64,000 bases of DNA from CADEED01 sp963839685 (GCA_963839685.1 CAWIVS010000011.1:1246427-1310426); one strand, 5' to 3'. Positions 1-9,308 are shown, numbered from the stretch's first letter. Notes: generated by a model not told the origin, from the letters alone. Numbers and translations: made by a program.

Positions 1-2182
1 TCCATCCTCATCGACGAAGCGCGCACGCCGCTCATCATCTCCGGCCCGGCCGAAGAGAACACCGATCTTTATCTCAAGATCGACAAGCTGGTGCCGCGGC
101 TCAAGAAACAGGAGACCGAAGACGGCCCGGGCGACTACACGCTCGATGAGAAGCAGAAACAGACTCACCTTGACGGAGGCCGGTCACGAGCACGTCGAGC
201 AATTGATGCTCGAGTCGGGATTGCTGCGCGAAGGCGAGAGTCTTTACGACCCGGCGAACATCCGCCTGATGCATCACCTGAACGCCGCGCTGCGCGCCCA
301 TGCGATCTACAAGCGCGACGTCGAATACATCGTGCGCGGCGGCGAGGTCATCATCGTCGATGAATTCACCGGCCGCACCATGCCGGGCCGGCGCTGGTCG
401 GACGGCCTCCATCAGGCCGTGGAAGCGAAAGAAGGAGTGAGGGTGCGCGCGGAGAACCAGACGGTCGCGTCGATCACCTTCCAGAACTACTTCCGCCTGT
501 ACAAGAAGCTGTCCGGCATGACCGGCACGGCCGACACCGAAGCGCCCGAGTTCATGCAGATCTACGGTCTCGAGGTGGTGGTGATTCCCACGCACCGGCC
601 GATGATCCGCAAGGACCACGCGGATTTCGTCTATCTCACGCAGAACGACAAGTACAAGGCGATCATCGAGGACATCGAGGACTGCGTGAAACGCGGTCAA
701 CCGGTGCTGGTCGGTACCACCTCGATCGAAAGCTCGGAGCTCATCTCCGGCGTGCTCCGCACGAACAACATCGAGCACGACGTGCTCAATGCCAAGCAGC
801 ACGAGCGCGAGGCGCACATCGTCGAACAGGCCGGCCAGCCGGGCAAAGTCACCATCGCCACGAACATGGCGGGCCGCGGCACCGACATCGTGCTCGGCGG
901 CAAGCTCGACGCGGACATGCGCGCGGCCCAGGAGCCCGCGGGTGAGACACCGCTGGATGAAGTCACGATCGCGCGCGTGCGCGCCGATTGGCAGGAACGG
1001 CACGACAAGGTGGTAGCGGCCGGTGGCCTGCACATCGTCGGCACCGAACGCCATGAGTCACGCCGCATCGACAACCAGTTGCGCGGCCGCTCGGGCCGCC
1101 AGGGCGATCCGGGCTCGAGCCGCTTCTACCTGTCGATGGAAGACAACCTGATGCGCATCTTCGGCGACCCGAATCGCACGAAGAAGTGGCTGTCCATGGC
1201 CGGCATGAAAGAAGGCGAAGTCATCGAAAGCGGCATGCTCACACGCCAGATCGAGAAGGCGCAGCGCAAGGTCGAAGCGCACAACTTCGACGTCCGCAAA
1301 CAGCTGCTGACCTTCGACGACGTTGCCAACGATCAGCGCAAGGTCATCTACCAGCAGCGCACCGAGCTGATGGGCGCCGACAATCTGGGTGACGCGGTGC
1401 GCGGCATCCGCGCCGAGGTCGTCGGCGGGGTGCTCGATCAGTACCTGCCCACGAACGTCAGTCACGAGGAGTGGAATCTCGTCGGCCTGGCCGAGGCAAT
1501 CGCGAAGAATTTTTCCACGCAGGTGGATCCTGTGCAGTGGCTCAAGGATCAGCCTGATCTCGAGGAAGAGGCACTGCGCGGCCGCATTCTCGGCGCCATC
1601 GACGCGATGTACGACGCCAAGGTGGTGCGCATCGGCAACCAGCCGAATGGCCAGCCCATCATGCGGCACATCGAGAAGGACATCATGCTCAAGGTGCTCG
1701 ACCAGCAATGGCGCGATCACCTCGGCGCCATGGACTACCTGCGCCAGGGCATTCACCTGCGCGGCTATGCGCAGAAGGATTACCGCTACGAGTACAAGCG
1801 CGAGGCCTTCGAGCTGTTCGCCGCGATGCTCGAGCGTATCAAGTTCGATGCCGTGACCATCCTCGCCACGCTCGACGTGCAGATCAAATCGCCCGAGCAG
1901 ATCGAACGCGAGGAGGAAGCACGCCGCGCGCGACTCAATCGCGCCCTGCAGATGCAGCACGCCGAAGCCGCGTCACTGTCGCAGCTCGGTGCGGCCGGTG
2001 AGCCTGCGCAGCCGCAGGCCGCGCCGCCCGGCGCACGGCAGCCGCCGCAGATGCCCCCCATGCCGGCCCAACCGCAGCGCCCGGTGCGCGCGGCGCCCAA
2101 GGTCGGGCGCAACCAGCCGTGCCCCTGCGGCAGCGGCAAGAAGTTCAAGAACTGCCACGGCGTGCTCGAAGGCGTCGAGTAA
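1..2182 (+). CDS. secA: Preprotein translocase ATPase SecA (5' truncated by window)
   Basis: Motor ATPase that drives unfolded preproteins through SecYEG at the inner membrane. The window opens inside nucleotide-binding domain 1 at the Walker B stretch SILIDEARTPLIISG, about residue 205 of the E. coli protein. The preprotein cross-linking domain, the second helicase lobe (TTSIESSELIS, TNMAGRGTDIVLGG, RGRSGRQGDPGSSRF), the wing and scaffold helices and the C-terminal zinc-binding CPCGSGKKFKNCHG follow in order, so the 3' end is complete. One extra T at about 169-171 breaks the frame (QKQTH in one frame, LTEAGHEHVEQL in the next), probably a sequence error. The proline/glutamine-rich linker before the zinc motif is normal. 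mutT follows, as in E. coli. The family assignment is certain. Confidence 0.97.
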   Translation, partial: PSSSTKRARRSSSPARPKRTPIFISRSTSWCRGSRNRRPKTARATTRSMRSRNRLTLTEAGHEHVEQLMLESGLLREGESLYDPANIRLMHHLNAALRAHAIYKRDVEYIVRGGEVIIVDEFTGRTMPGRRWSDGLHQAVEAKEGVRVRAENQTVASITFQNYFRLYKKLSGMTGTADTEAPEFMQIYGLEVVVIPTHRPMIRKDHADFVYLTQNDKYKAIIEDIEDCVKRGQPVLVGTTSIESSELISGVLRTNNIEHDVLNAKQHEREAHIVEQAGQPGKVTIATNMAGRGTDIVLGGKLDADMRAAQEPAGETPLDEVTIARVRADWQERHDKVVAAGGLHIVGTERHESRRIDNQLRGRSGRQGDPGSSRFYLSMEDNLMRIFGDPNRTKKWLSMAGMKEGEVIESGMLTRQIEKAQRKVEAHNFDVRKQLLTFDDVANDQRKVIYQQRTELMGADNLGDAVRGIRAEVVGGVLDQYLPTNVSHEEWNLVGLAEAIAKNFSTQVDPVQWLKDQPDLEEEALRGRILGAIDAMYDAKVVRIGNQPNGQPIMRHIEKDIMLKVLDQQWRDHLGAMDYLRQGIHLRGYAQKDYRYEYKREAFELFAAMLERIKFDAVTILATLDVQIKSPEQIEREEEARRARLNRALQMQHAEAASLSQLGAAGEPAQPQAAPPGARQPPQMPPMPAQPQRPVRAAPKVGRNQPCPCGSGKKFKNCHGVLEGVE

Positions 2183-2183
2183 A

Positions 2184-2219
2184 CGGGGACACTCCCCATT
2201 TCCTAGCAAAAGGGGACGG
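2184..2219. repeat. REP-like palindromic element, copy A
   Basis: This element starts two bases after the secA stop codon. It has a GGGGACACTCCCC stem followed by the core TTTCCTAGCAAAAGGGG, which is also found at 3079-3116 and, inverted, at 3992-4029 around the RAYT gene. It probably belongs to the REP family mobilised by that enzyme and may form a hairpin that ends secA transcription. Confidence 0.75.
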
Positions 2220-2247
2220 ACCTGATGACGCCTCGGCGGAGCTGTCC

Positions 2248-2659
2248 GTGAAGCCACATCTGCGGGTGGTCGCCGCAGCACTGTTTGACGACATGGGTCG
2301 CGTACTCATCGCGCAGCGTCCAGAAGGCAAACACATGGCCGGCTGGTGGGAGTTTCCCGGCGGCAAGGTGGCCAACGGCGAAAGCGATCGCTGAAGCTCT
2401 TATCCGCGAATTGCGCGAAGAGCTCGGAGTCGAGTCCCGAGCCGAAGGCGAGATCATGACGCTGACCCACGATTATCCCGATCGCATTGTCGAACTGGTG
2501 TTATGGCGCGCGACCATCACGGGCGGTGTGCCGCATTCGCTCGATGGTCAGGCACTCAAGTGGGTGGATTGTCAGTCACTCGGCAATGAGCGCCTCCTGC
2601 CCGCCGATGCCCCATTCATCCAAGCTCTGCAGTTGTTATCATCCCGCGCCCCGGCGTAA
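2248..2659 (+). CDS. mutT: 8-oxo-dGTP diphosphatase MutT (Nudix), frame-broken
   Basis: Nudix hydrolase that removes 8-oxo-dGTP from the nucleotide pool and prevents A:T to C:G transversions. From GTG 2248 the first frame reads KPHLRVVAAALFDDMGRVL and WWEFPGGKVANGES; the second frame continues ALIRELREELGV. Joined, they make the Nudix box (GX5EX7REUXEEXGU). The break is a one-base indel near 2385, in the middle of the box, and is more likely a sequence error than a pseudogene because both halves are well conserved. Joined length is about 137 aa, against 129 in E. coli. The position directly after secA is the gammaproteobacterial arrangement. The GTG start is chosen because it precedes the first conserved strand; no strong ribosome site is seen. 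Confidence 0.9.
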
Positions 2660-2680
2660 TCAAAGTCAGTGGAAGTCCCC

Positions 2681-3070
2681 ATGGCCCAGGAACAACAGCT
2701 CCCCGAAATCAAGCTCGACGCGAGCCAGCTCTATCGCGAAGAGATCTTCACGGACCGCAAGGCCGGGACGCTGCGACGCCTGGTGCCCGTCAAGAGTGAC
2801 GGCAGCGACGATGCCTCGCGCCCGACGCTGTATTCCGGTCAGACCCAGCTGCTGACCCCGGCCGGCGTACTGCCGCTGGCGTTCGAACTCGAGGCCAGCT
2901 CGCTCGAAGACGCCTGCAACAAGTTTCCCGACGCGGTGAAGATCGCCATCGAGCAGGCCATCGAAGAAGCGCGCGAAATGCGCCGCGAGGCCGCCACGCG
3001 GATTGTCGTGCCGGATGCGGGTGGCGGCATGGGCGGCCCGCCTCCGGGCGGCGGACGGATCAAACTGTAA
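2681..3070 (+). CDS. Conserved hypothetical cytoplasmic protein (about 129 aa)
   Basis: I do not recognise a named family. The product is acidic and soluble, with no signal peptide or membrane segment. It has a charged N-terminal half (LYREEIFTDRKAGTLRRL), a central helix-rich part (AVKIAIEQAIEEAREMRRE) and a flexible glycine/proline tail (GGGMGGPPPGGGRIKL) that could be a protein-contact tail. ATG 2681 is preferred to the upstream GTG 2669 because GGAAG lies five bases before it. The gene lies 22 bp after mutT and runs the same way, so it is probably co-transcribed with mutT. A REP-like element follows its stop codon. It could be a small metabolic or stress protein; nothing in the sequence decides this. 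Confidence 0.75.
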   Translation: MAQEQQLPEIKLDASQLYREEIFTDRKAGTLRRLVPVKSDGSDDASRPTLYSGQTQLLTPAGVLPLAFELEASSLEDACNKFPDAVKIAIEQAIEEAREMRREAATRIVVPDAGGGMGGPPPGGGRIKL

Positions 3071-3078
3071 TGAGCTGT

Positions 3079-3116
3079 AATGGGGGCAGCCCCCGTTTCC
3101 TAGCAAAAGGGGTCAG
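3079..3116. repeat. REP-like element, left copy flanking the RAYT gene
   Basis: A 38-bp segment that recurs exactly, by eye, in inverted orientation at 3992-4029. Its own left part, GGGGGCAGCCCCC, is palindromic and it ends in TTTCCTAGCAAAAGGGG. The two copies bracket the transposase gene, the usual REP/RAYT arrangement. This copy lies nine bases after a stop codon. Confidence 0.85.
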
Positions 3117-3122
3117 CCCTGA

Positions 3123-3880
3123 TCATCGCTTCCGCCTCGGTCGTCCGATTGGCGCAAGCGATTGCTCTATTCCGTTTTCGTGCGCAACTGATTCAACCCA
3201 ATCCGGCGCGCCGAAGGGGCGCTGGCGGTAGACGGATTCCCGGACGGCCAGAAGTTCGGCTGATGTCATGGGCTGATTCACGAATCGGTCCACCACTTTG
3301 GAAGATCGATTGGCGCCGGCATGAGGTCAATGGGCGTAAGGAGGAGGAGAAGTACGGCAGAAGACAAGGAAGACACGAACTCGGTCCACCACTTTGGAAG
3401 ATCGATTGGCGCCGGCATGAGGTCAATGGGCGCATCTGACGATCTGCGCCAATTGAGGCTGCCCCATCGCCAATCCTCGGCTCGTGCCACGAGCTTGCCT
3501 GCCAATGCGTTCCGTTCCACGTACCGCAGAACAGTGAGCAAGTGATGATCCTGTTGAATCAGGCATGACTTGTATCGGCCCTGCCAGAGCCGACCCGTTG
3601 TCCCATATTTGCGGTGATGCCTTCGCACGTGGGTCGTGAACAGCCAGCTCACCCATGACGCAATGTCGCCATCCTGCCGCGGTCGCACGACGAGATGCAC
3701 GTGATTGGGCATCAGGCAGACGGCGAGCAGTGGAAGTTCCACGCGCTCCTGCGCCTCGCGGATGTAGGAGAGGAACGCGGCGAAGTCTGCGGCGCAGTGG
3801 AACACGCGCGCCTTCTGGTTGCCACGGTTGATGATGTGGTAACACTCGTTGGCCGTGATCGCTCGCAAAGCGCGGGGCAT
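3123..3880 (-). CDS. REP-associated tyrosine transposase (RAYT, Y1/HUH), frame-broken
   Basis: Single-strand HUH endonuclease of the IS200-like Y1_Tnp superfamily, domesticated to act on REP palindromes. From ATG 3880 it reads NECYHIINRGN, then the metal-binding HUH motif in CLMPNHVHLVV, then YGTTGRLWQGRYKS and LRYVERNAL; the catalytic tyrosine is probably in that last segment. The typical C-terminus (MTSAELLAVRESVYRQ, then PFGAPDWVES, ending GRPRRKR) lies at 3123-3277 in another frame. Comparison of two repeated copies shows one C missing at about 3284, which causes the break. A 96-bp in-frame duplication before it adds 32 residues. Restored length is about 253 aa. Inverted REP copies flank the gene. 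Whether the protein is active depends on whether the missing base is real. Confidence 0.85.
3285..3432. repeat. Two 52-bp direct repeats, 96-bp period, inside the RAYT gene
   Basis: The segments 3285-3336 and 3381-3432 are identical by eye. The offset of 96 bp is a multiple of three, so the duplication repeats PIDLMPAPIDLPKWWT in the encoded protein without changing frame. The base just before the left copy shows the one-base deletion that breaks the gene. Confidence 0.9.
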
Positions 3881-3991
3881 GTGCCACGCTAACGCGAACG
3901 GCAGCGCAAACGTGCGCCGTGAAACTGGCCCAATTCCTGGCAAACGGTGGGGGGTGTGGAATACGCGCCCCGATGACGGAGCCTATGGGGA

Positions 3992-4029
3992 CTGACCCCT
4001 TTTGCTAGGAAACGGGGGCTGCCCCCATT
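3992..4029. repeat. REP-like element, right copy flanking the RAYT gene
   Basis: Inverted copy of 3079-3116. It lies four bases beyond the stop codon of the minus-strand S9 peptidase, so it sits at that gene's 3' end as well as upstream of the RAYT gene. Confidence 0.85.
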
Positions 4030-4033
4030 TTCA

Positions 4034-6367
4034 TTACTTCGGCCCCGCGCCAATCTCCCGATCGAAGAACCGCACGATGTCGGCGTGCGCGTGCAACCCC
4101 GTGGCGTTCTGTCGGATGAGTCCATGTTTGCCGCCGGGGTAGGTCATGAGGTCGAAGGGTTTCTGCAGGTCCTGCAGCTTTTTCATGAGCACCGTGCTGT
4201 TGGTGAAGAGTACGTTGTCGTCGGCCATGCCGTGCATCAGCAGCAGCGGTCGCGAGAGTTTGTCGGCGTAGGTCAGCACATTGCTCGCCGCGTAACCCGA
4301 GGCATTGGCCTGTGGTGTCGATAGATAACGCTCGGTGTAGTGGGTGTCATACAACGTCAGATCGGTGACCGGCGCGCCGGCAACACCGGCCGCGAATACG
4401 TCGGGCGCCTGCATCAGGCACATGAGCGTCATGTAGCCGCCGTAACTCCAGCCGAAGATGCCGATGCGCTTTGCATCGACGTAGGGCAGGGAACGCAGGA
4501 ATTCCGCGCCTCTGAGCTGGTCCTGCACTTCGACGCCGCCCATGCGCATCCCGAGCGCGGTCTCGAATTTCACCCCGCGCATGCCGCTGCCACGATTGTC
4601 CAGAGTGAACACCACGTAGCCGTGTTGCACGAGATATTGGTGGAACAGGTTGCCCCACACATTGCTCACGCGCTGCACGCCGGGGCCGCCGTACACATCG
4701 ACCAGCACCGGGTAGTGTTTGCCCGCTTCGAGCACGCGTGGCTTCAGCAGTCTGTACTGCATCAACTGCCCATCGGCGGCGGCGAGCGTGCCGAATTCCG
4801 GCGAGACGTGTTCGTCGGCGAAGCCGCCGTACGGATGCGTCTCGTTGAGCTCGTTCGCCACCAGTACGGTGAGCACCGCGCCGTTGGCACGTCGCAGGGT
4901 GACACGCGGCGGCGTGTTGGCGTTCGAGAACGTGTCGACGAACACCCGGCCGTCCATCGACATGGCAACGCCGTGTGTACCCGCGCTGACAGTGACCTGC
5001 TGTGGCGCGGCCGGCGCGTCCAGCGACACCCAGAAGAGCTGACGCTCCACTGGCGATGGGAGATTGGCCGTGAAATACACACGGCGCGCGCGCTCATCGA
5101 CGGCGCGGACCGCCGGATCAGTGGCGACTCCCACGACCATGAATTCGCCCTGCGTGAGCTGCCGGATCAGCGTGCCATCGTTGGCGTAGAGGTACAGGTG
5201 CTGATATCCGTCGCGCCAGGACGCCCAGATGAATTGTTTGGCGTGTTGCAGGAAGGTGAGCTCGCTATGCAGCGGCACCCAGTGTTCACTGCGCTCGGTG
5301 AGCAGCACCCGGCTGCGCCCGCTGACGGCGTCGAAGCGCAGCAGCTCGAGTGTTTTCTGATCGCGGCTCTGGCGCTGCACGGCGATGCTGCGGCTGTCGG
5401 GAAACCAGTCCACTCGCGGCACGTAAATGTCGTGCCCGACTCCCAGGTTCAGTGTTAACAGCCTGTCTGAGCCCAGATCGGCGACCAGCAGATCCACACG
5501 GGCATTGGCCGTGCCCGTGGCCGGGTAGCGCTGGCGCACGATGTTGGCGCCGGTGGCCTGGATCTGGAAGCGCTCGACCTCGGCGACCGGAGACTCGTCG
5601 ACACGCGTCAACACGATGCGGCGCTCGTCTGGCGCCCACCAGTATCCGGTGTCGCGATCCATTTCTTCCTGCGCGATGAACTCGGCGACACCAAAACTCA
5701 CCAGACCGCCGCCTTCGCGCGTGATGGCGCGCTCGGTGCCGTTGGCGAGATCGACGACGAACAGATTCTGGTCGCGGATGAAGCTCACGAAGTTGGAGCG
5801 CGGTGAGAACCGTGCGTCGGTTTCATACGCATCGGTGGTAGTCAGTCGGCGCACCGCGTCGGCACCGCTGCGCGCCAGGTCGTAGATGTACAAATCGCCA
5901 TTCAGCGGAATCAGCAAGTGGCGGTTGTCGGGTGCGAAGCTGTATTCGACAATTCCCGAGTACGCCGCGGTGCGCTGCCGTTCGCGCCGCGCCTCTTCCT
6001 CGGCCGAGAGCCCGCGATCCGCGCCCGCGAGGATGCGCGAATCCACCAGCAGGCGGTGGCGCGCGGTGCTCACGTCGTAGGCCCAGAGATCGAATCGATC
6101 CTTGTCGTCTTCTCGTCCCTTGAGGTAGGCGATCAGCTTGCCGTTGGGCGAGATCTCGACGCCGCGCAAGGTCGGGCCGGAAAGATCGGGCGCCGTGAAC
6201 AGCCGCTCCAGCGGGAGTTTCCCTGAGTGTGCCGGGGCGCCAAACAGCGCCCAAGACACCAGGAATTGCACTGCCAGACCCGCGGCTCGCGCTGCGCCGG
6301 GACGAAATGAAACTGCGGCGCGCCGGACAGGCACGGACAGGACGTTTGTTACACTGCGGTGAATCAT
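4034..6367 (-). CDS. Dipeptidyl-peptidase IV-type S9 serine peptidase
   Basis: Exported exopeptidase of the prolyl oligopeptidase family (S9B) that releases X-Pro dipeptides in the periplasm or at the cell surface. The 777-residue product has an N-terminal hydrophobic segment (GLAVQFLVSWALFGAPAHS) that fits a signal peptide, a beta-propeller DPPIV_N region of about 450 residues with the substrate-amine EE motif region (FIAQEEMDRDTGYWW), and a C-terminal alpha/beta hydrolase. The catalytic serine is in GWSYGGYM (about residue 641), the aspartate in HGMADDNV (about 716) and the histidine in PGGKHGL (about 748). The frame is uninterrupted. It is divergent from the next gene, also an S9 peptidase, with overlapping 5' regions; the true start may lie a little inside. 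A role in peptide scavenging is likely. Confidence 0.93.
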   Translation of the reverse strand: MIHRSVTNVLSVPVRRAAVSFRPGAARAAGLAVQFLVSWALFGAPAHSGKLPLERLFTAPDLSGPTLRGVEISPNGKLIAYLKGREDDKDRFDLWAYDVSTARHRLLVDSRILAGADRGLSAEEEARRERQRTAAYSGIVEYSFAPDNRHLLIPLNGDLYIYDLARSGADAVRRLTTTDAYETDARFSPRSNFVSFIRDQNLFVVDLANGTERAITREGGGLVSFGVAEFIAQEEMDRDTGYWWAPDERRIVLTRVDESPVAEVERFQIQATGANIVRQRYPATGTANARVDLLVADLGSDRLLTLNLGVGHDIYVPRVDWFPDSRSIAVQRQSRDQKTLELLRFDAVSGRSRVLLTERSEHWVPLHSELTFLQHAKQFIWASWRDGYQHLYLYANDGTLIRQLTQGEFMVVGVATDPAVRAVDERARRVYFTANLPSPVERQLFWVSLDAPAAPQQVTVSAGTHGVAMSMDGRVFVDTFSNANTPPRVTLRRANGAVLTVLVANELNETHPYGGFADEHVSPEFGTLAAADGQLMQYRLLKPRVLEAGKHYPVLVDVYGGPGVQRVSNVWGNLFHQYLVQHGYVVFTLDNRGSGMRGVKFETALGMRMGGVEVQDQLRGAEFLRSLPYVDAKRIGIFGWSYGGYMTLMCLMQAPDVFAAGVAGAPVTDLTLYDTHYTERYLSTPQANASGYAASNVLTYADKLSRPLLLMHGMADDNVLFTNSTVLMKKLQDLQKPFDLMTYPGGKHGLIRQNATGLHAHADIVRFFDREIGAGPK

Positions 6368-6382
6368 TTCGGGAGTTTAGGG

Positions 6383-8566
6383 ATGGCCACTCGTCCTCGC
6401 TACCTGTGCATCGCAATTGCGACCGCACTCACGACTCTGCTCATCGCTTGCGCCACGCAGACGCAGGTCACGCAAGCACCGGCGGCGCCCGTCACATTCC
6501 AGTATCCGAACACGGCGCGCGGCGACGTCGTAGACATCTATCACGATGTGAAAGTCGCCGATCCCTACCGCTGGTTCGAAGACCCGAATGCGCCGGCCAC
6601 CAAGGACTGGGTGACTGCGCAGAACGCGCTGGCACAGCCATATCTCGAATCACTGCCGCAACGTGCCTGGCTCGGCAATCGCCTGAAGGCGCTCTGGACC
6701 TACGAGCGCTTCGGCGTGCCGCAGCGTGAAGGCGGCCATTATTTCTTCCTGCGCAACGATGGCTCGCAGGATCAGAGCGTGCTCTACGTGGCCGATACGC
6801 TGAACGCCGCACCGCGCGTGCTGGTCGATCCCAACGGCAAGCGCGAGGACGCGACGATTGCGCTGTCGCAATGGTCGCCGAGCCCCGACGGCAAACTGGT
6901 CGCGTACGCGCTTTCCGATGGCGGCACCGACTGGAACATCTGGCATTTCCGGCGCGTCGCTGACGGCACCGATCTGCCGGTGGCGCTCAAGTTCAGCAAG
7001 TTCTGGCCCGTGGCCTGGGCGCGCGACAGCTCCGGGGTCTACTACAGCCGCTATCCGGTGAAAGCGGGTGAGTCTGTCGAGACTGCCGAGCGCGGCGACG
7101 ATGCCGGCCGGCCGGATGTGTACTTCCACAAGCTCGACGAGGCGCAGACCGCTGACAAGCTCGTTTACCAGGTGACCGATCACCCCTCGCGCGTGCCCGC
7201 GGCGCAGGTCACCGAGGATGGCCGCTACCTGATCATCAATCTCTTCGACGGCTACGAGACCAACAGCGTACTGGTGCAGGATCTGCGCAAGCCCGGCGCG
7301 AAGCCGCAGCCGCTGTTCGTGGCCTGGGACGCGCTCTACAACTTCATGGGCTCGAAGGGCGACGAGCTGTATTTCCAGACCACGCATGCGGCACCACTCG
7401 GTCGCATCATCGCGGTGAATCCGAACAAACCGCAAGTCACCGCCTGGCGCAGCGTCGTGCCGCAGGCCGCTTACGCCATCAGCACTACCAACTACATCGG
7501 CGGCCGCATCCTGGTCGAATACACGCGCGATGCGCGCAGTGTCGTGAAACTGTTCGAGGTGAGCGGCGCCGAGGCCGGCGAGGTCAAACTACCCGGCCTG
7601 GGCACCGCCACCAGTTTTCAGGGTGAGGGCGATGACCCGGAAGCGTTTTTCTCGTACTCGGGTTACCAGGCGCCAACCAGCATCCTGCGCCTCGACGTGG
7701 CCACCAACACGGTCAACGAATTTCGCAAGCCCACGGTGCCCGCGGATTTCGCGCCGTTCGTGACCGAGCAGGTGTTCTACAACTCCAAGGACGGCACGCG
7801 CGTGCCCATGTTCATCATCCGCCGCAAGGATGCGCCGCGCGATGGCAACCAGCCCGTGATGCTCTACGGCTATGGCGGCTTCAACGTGACGCTGTCGCCG
7901 TCATTCAGTCCCGCGATTCAATCGTGGCTGGAGATGGGCGGCACCTACGCCGTCGCCAACCTGCGTGGTGGTGGCGAATACGGCGAGGAGTGGCACCAGG
8001 CGGGCACCAAGCTCAGGAAACAGAATGTCTTCGATGATTTCATCGCCGCCGCCGAGTACCTGATCCGCGAGAAATACACCAACCCCAGGCGCCTGGCGAT
8101 CCTCGGGCGCAGCAACGGCGGCTTGCTGGTGGGCGCCGCGCTCACCCAGCGGCCGGAGTTGTTTGGCGCGGCGCTGCCCGGCGTCGGCGTGATGGACATG
8201 TTGCGATATCAGACTGCGAGCGCCAATGCGCGTCAGTGGTCGAGCGACTACGGACTCTCCGAGAATACCGATGAGTTCAAAGCCATTCGCGCCTATTCAC
8301 CGTTGCACAACGTGAAGGATGGTGCCTGCTACCCGCCCACGCTCGTGACCACCGCCGATCGGGACGATCGTGTCGTGCCCTGGCACAGCTACAAGTTCGC
8401 GGCCGAGCTGCAGCACGCGCAGGGCTGCGCGAATCCCGTGCTGATCCGCATCGAGACGCGCGCAGGCCACGGGGCCGGCAAGCCGGTGTGGATGCAGATC
8501 GAGGACATCGCCGATCAGTTCGGCTTCGTGGCGAATGCGCTGGGGATGCCGGCGCCCGGCGCCTGA
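6383..8566 (+). CDS. Prolyl oligopeptidase (S9A), putative lipoprotein
   Basis: Endopeptidase that cleaves short peptides after proline. ATG 6383 is preferred to 6359 because it gives a compact lipoprotein signal, TALTTLLIACATQ, with lipobox cysteine; the mature protein would be membrane-anchored, probably facing the periplasm. The opening FQYPNTARGDVVDIYHD and DPYRWFEDPNAPATKDWV are typical of the family, followed by a seven-bladed propeller and a catalytic domain. The catalytic serine is in GRSNGGLLVGAAL, the aspartate in TTADRDDRVVPWHS and the histidine in RAGHGAGKP. The frame is intact over about 728 residues. A fragment of a second gene of this family lies at about 9366-9443. It shares a short divergent promoter zone with the DPP-IV gene. 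Confidence 0.94.
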   Translation: MATRPRYLCIAIATALTTLLIACATQTQVTQAPAAPVTFQYPNTARGDVVDIYHDVKVADPYRWFEDPNAPATKDWVTAQNALAQPYLESLPQRAWLGNRLKALWTYERFGVPQREGGHYFFLRNDGSQDQSVLYVADTLNAAPRVLVDPNGKREDATIALSQWSPSPDGKLVAYALSDGGTDWNIWHFRRVADGTDLPVALKFSKFWPVAWARDSSGVYYSRYPVKAGESVETAERGDDAGRPDVYFHKLDEAQTADKLVYQVTDHPSRVPAAQVTEDGRYLIINLFDGYETNSVLVQDLRKPGAKPQPLFVAWDALYNFMGSKGDELYFQTTHAAPLGRIIAVNPNKPQVTAWRSVVPQAAYAISTTNYIGGRILVEYTRDARSVVKLFEVSGAEAGEVKLPGLGTATSFQGEGDDPEAFFSYSGYQAPTSILRLDVATNTVNEFRKPTVPADFAPFVTEQVFYNSKDGTRVPMFIIRRKDAPRDGNQPVMLYGYGGFNVTLSPSFSPAIQSWLEMGGTYAVANLRGGGEYGEEWHQAGTKLRKQNVFDDFIAAAEYLIREKYTNPRRLAILGRSNGGLLVGAALTQRPELFGAALPGVGVMDMLRYQTASANARQWSSDYGLSENTDEFKAIRAYSPLHNVKDGACYPPTLVTTADRDDRVVPWHSYKFAAELQHAQGCANPVLIRIETRAGHGAGKPVWMQIEDIADQFGFVANALGMPAPGA

Positions 8567-8567
8567 C

Positions 8568-9197
8568 TCAGCGAAAGCTCCAGGCCACGCCGAGCGACCA
8601 TGTGTCGGCGGCGTCGCCGCTGAAGCGCAGTCGCTCGTATTCGAGGCGCGCCGTCATCTTGTGGAAATGAAACTGCGCGCCTGCGCCGAACTTCTCGTCG
8701 GTACCGTCCAGGTCCTGGTGCCAGAATCGCGACCCGTCGGTATTGATCGTTTCGATGGTCGAATCCCAGTGCGAGAGGCCCACGCGGGCGAATACGTCGA
8801 ACTTGCCGAGAGGCCACAGGGCGAGTGCGGACAGTGAAGCGCTTGTGGTCTCCGCGCGAATCTGGTCCGGGCAAGGTTGCGTGACGCACACCAGGTCAAA
8901 CGGCGCGCTGTCGCCGCTCAAGTCCAGGTAGTCCGCTTCGAACGCCAGCCAATCGAGTGCCCGAAATCCGCGCAGCCAGTTTGAAACCTTGCGAACCGAT
9001 GGTATCGGGCTCGCCACGGTGTAGCGCGAAGGGGTTTCGATGGTCGCGGGCTGCACGTTGTCAGATGGCGCATAGTCAGCGGAGACGTTCGAGTACGCGA
9101 CCCCGAGATACCAACTGCGTTCCGCGGCGTGTGTCGCGTCGGGTGTCGCCATCAAGGCCGCCAGCAGTGCAACCCAAAGAATACGAGTGTGCGTCAT
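8568..9197 (-). CDS. Outer-membrane beta-barrel protein (OmpA/OmpW-like fold)
   Basis: A 209-residue protein with a signal peptide (ILWVALLAALMATPDATHAA), opening SWYLGVAYSNVSADY, then alternating amphipathic strands such as FDVFARVGLSHWD and FGAGAQFHFHKMTARLEYERL, ending in a strand with an aromatic residue near the end (WSLGVAWSFR). These features point to a small eight-stranded barrel of the outer membrane. A CVTQPCPD loop holds two cysteines that could form a disulfide. It converges with the S9A peptidase gene with one base between the stop codons. The exact role is unknown; similar barrels occur as porin-like or adhesion proteins. Confidence 0.8.
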   Translation of the reverse strand: MTHTRILWVALLAALMATPDATHAAERSWYLGVAYSNVSADYAPSDNVQPATIETPSRYTVASPIPSVRKVSNWLRGFRALDWLAFEADYLDLSGDSAPFDLVCVTQPCPDQIRAETTSASLSALALWPLGKFDVFARVGLSHWDSTIETINTDGSRFWHQDLDGTDEKFGAGAQFHFHKMTARLEYERLRFSGDAADTWSLGVAWSFR

Positions 9198-9308
9198 GGT
9201 CCCTCCCGGAGAGTTCCGAGTGGTGAAGTTAGCCCTGCGCGCCGTGTCTAACTGTCGGGAAATGTCCGAATGTGTGGCGCCGCACGAGTGGCCCGAACCT
9301 GGGATCAG

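Noticed and set aside
101..1960. Long open frames on the minus strand across secA
   Set aside because: High GC leaves the opposite strand open; these translations have no family motifs while secA is unmistakable.
4340..5458. A 372-codon plus-strand frame opposite the DPP-IV gene
   Set aside because: Histidine/arginine-rich translation without motifs; shadow of the peptidase frame.
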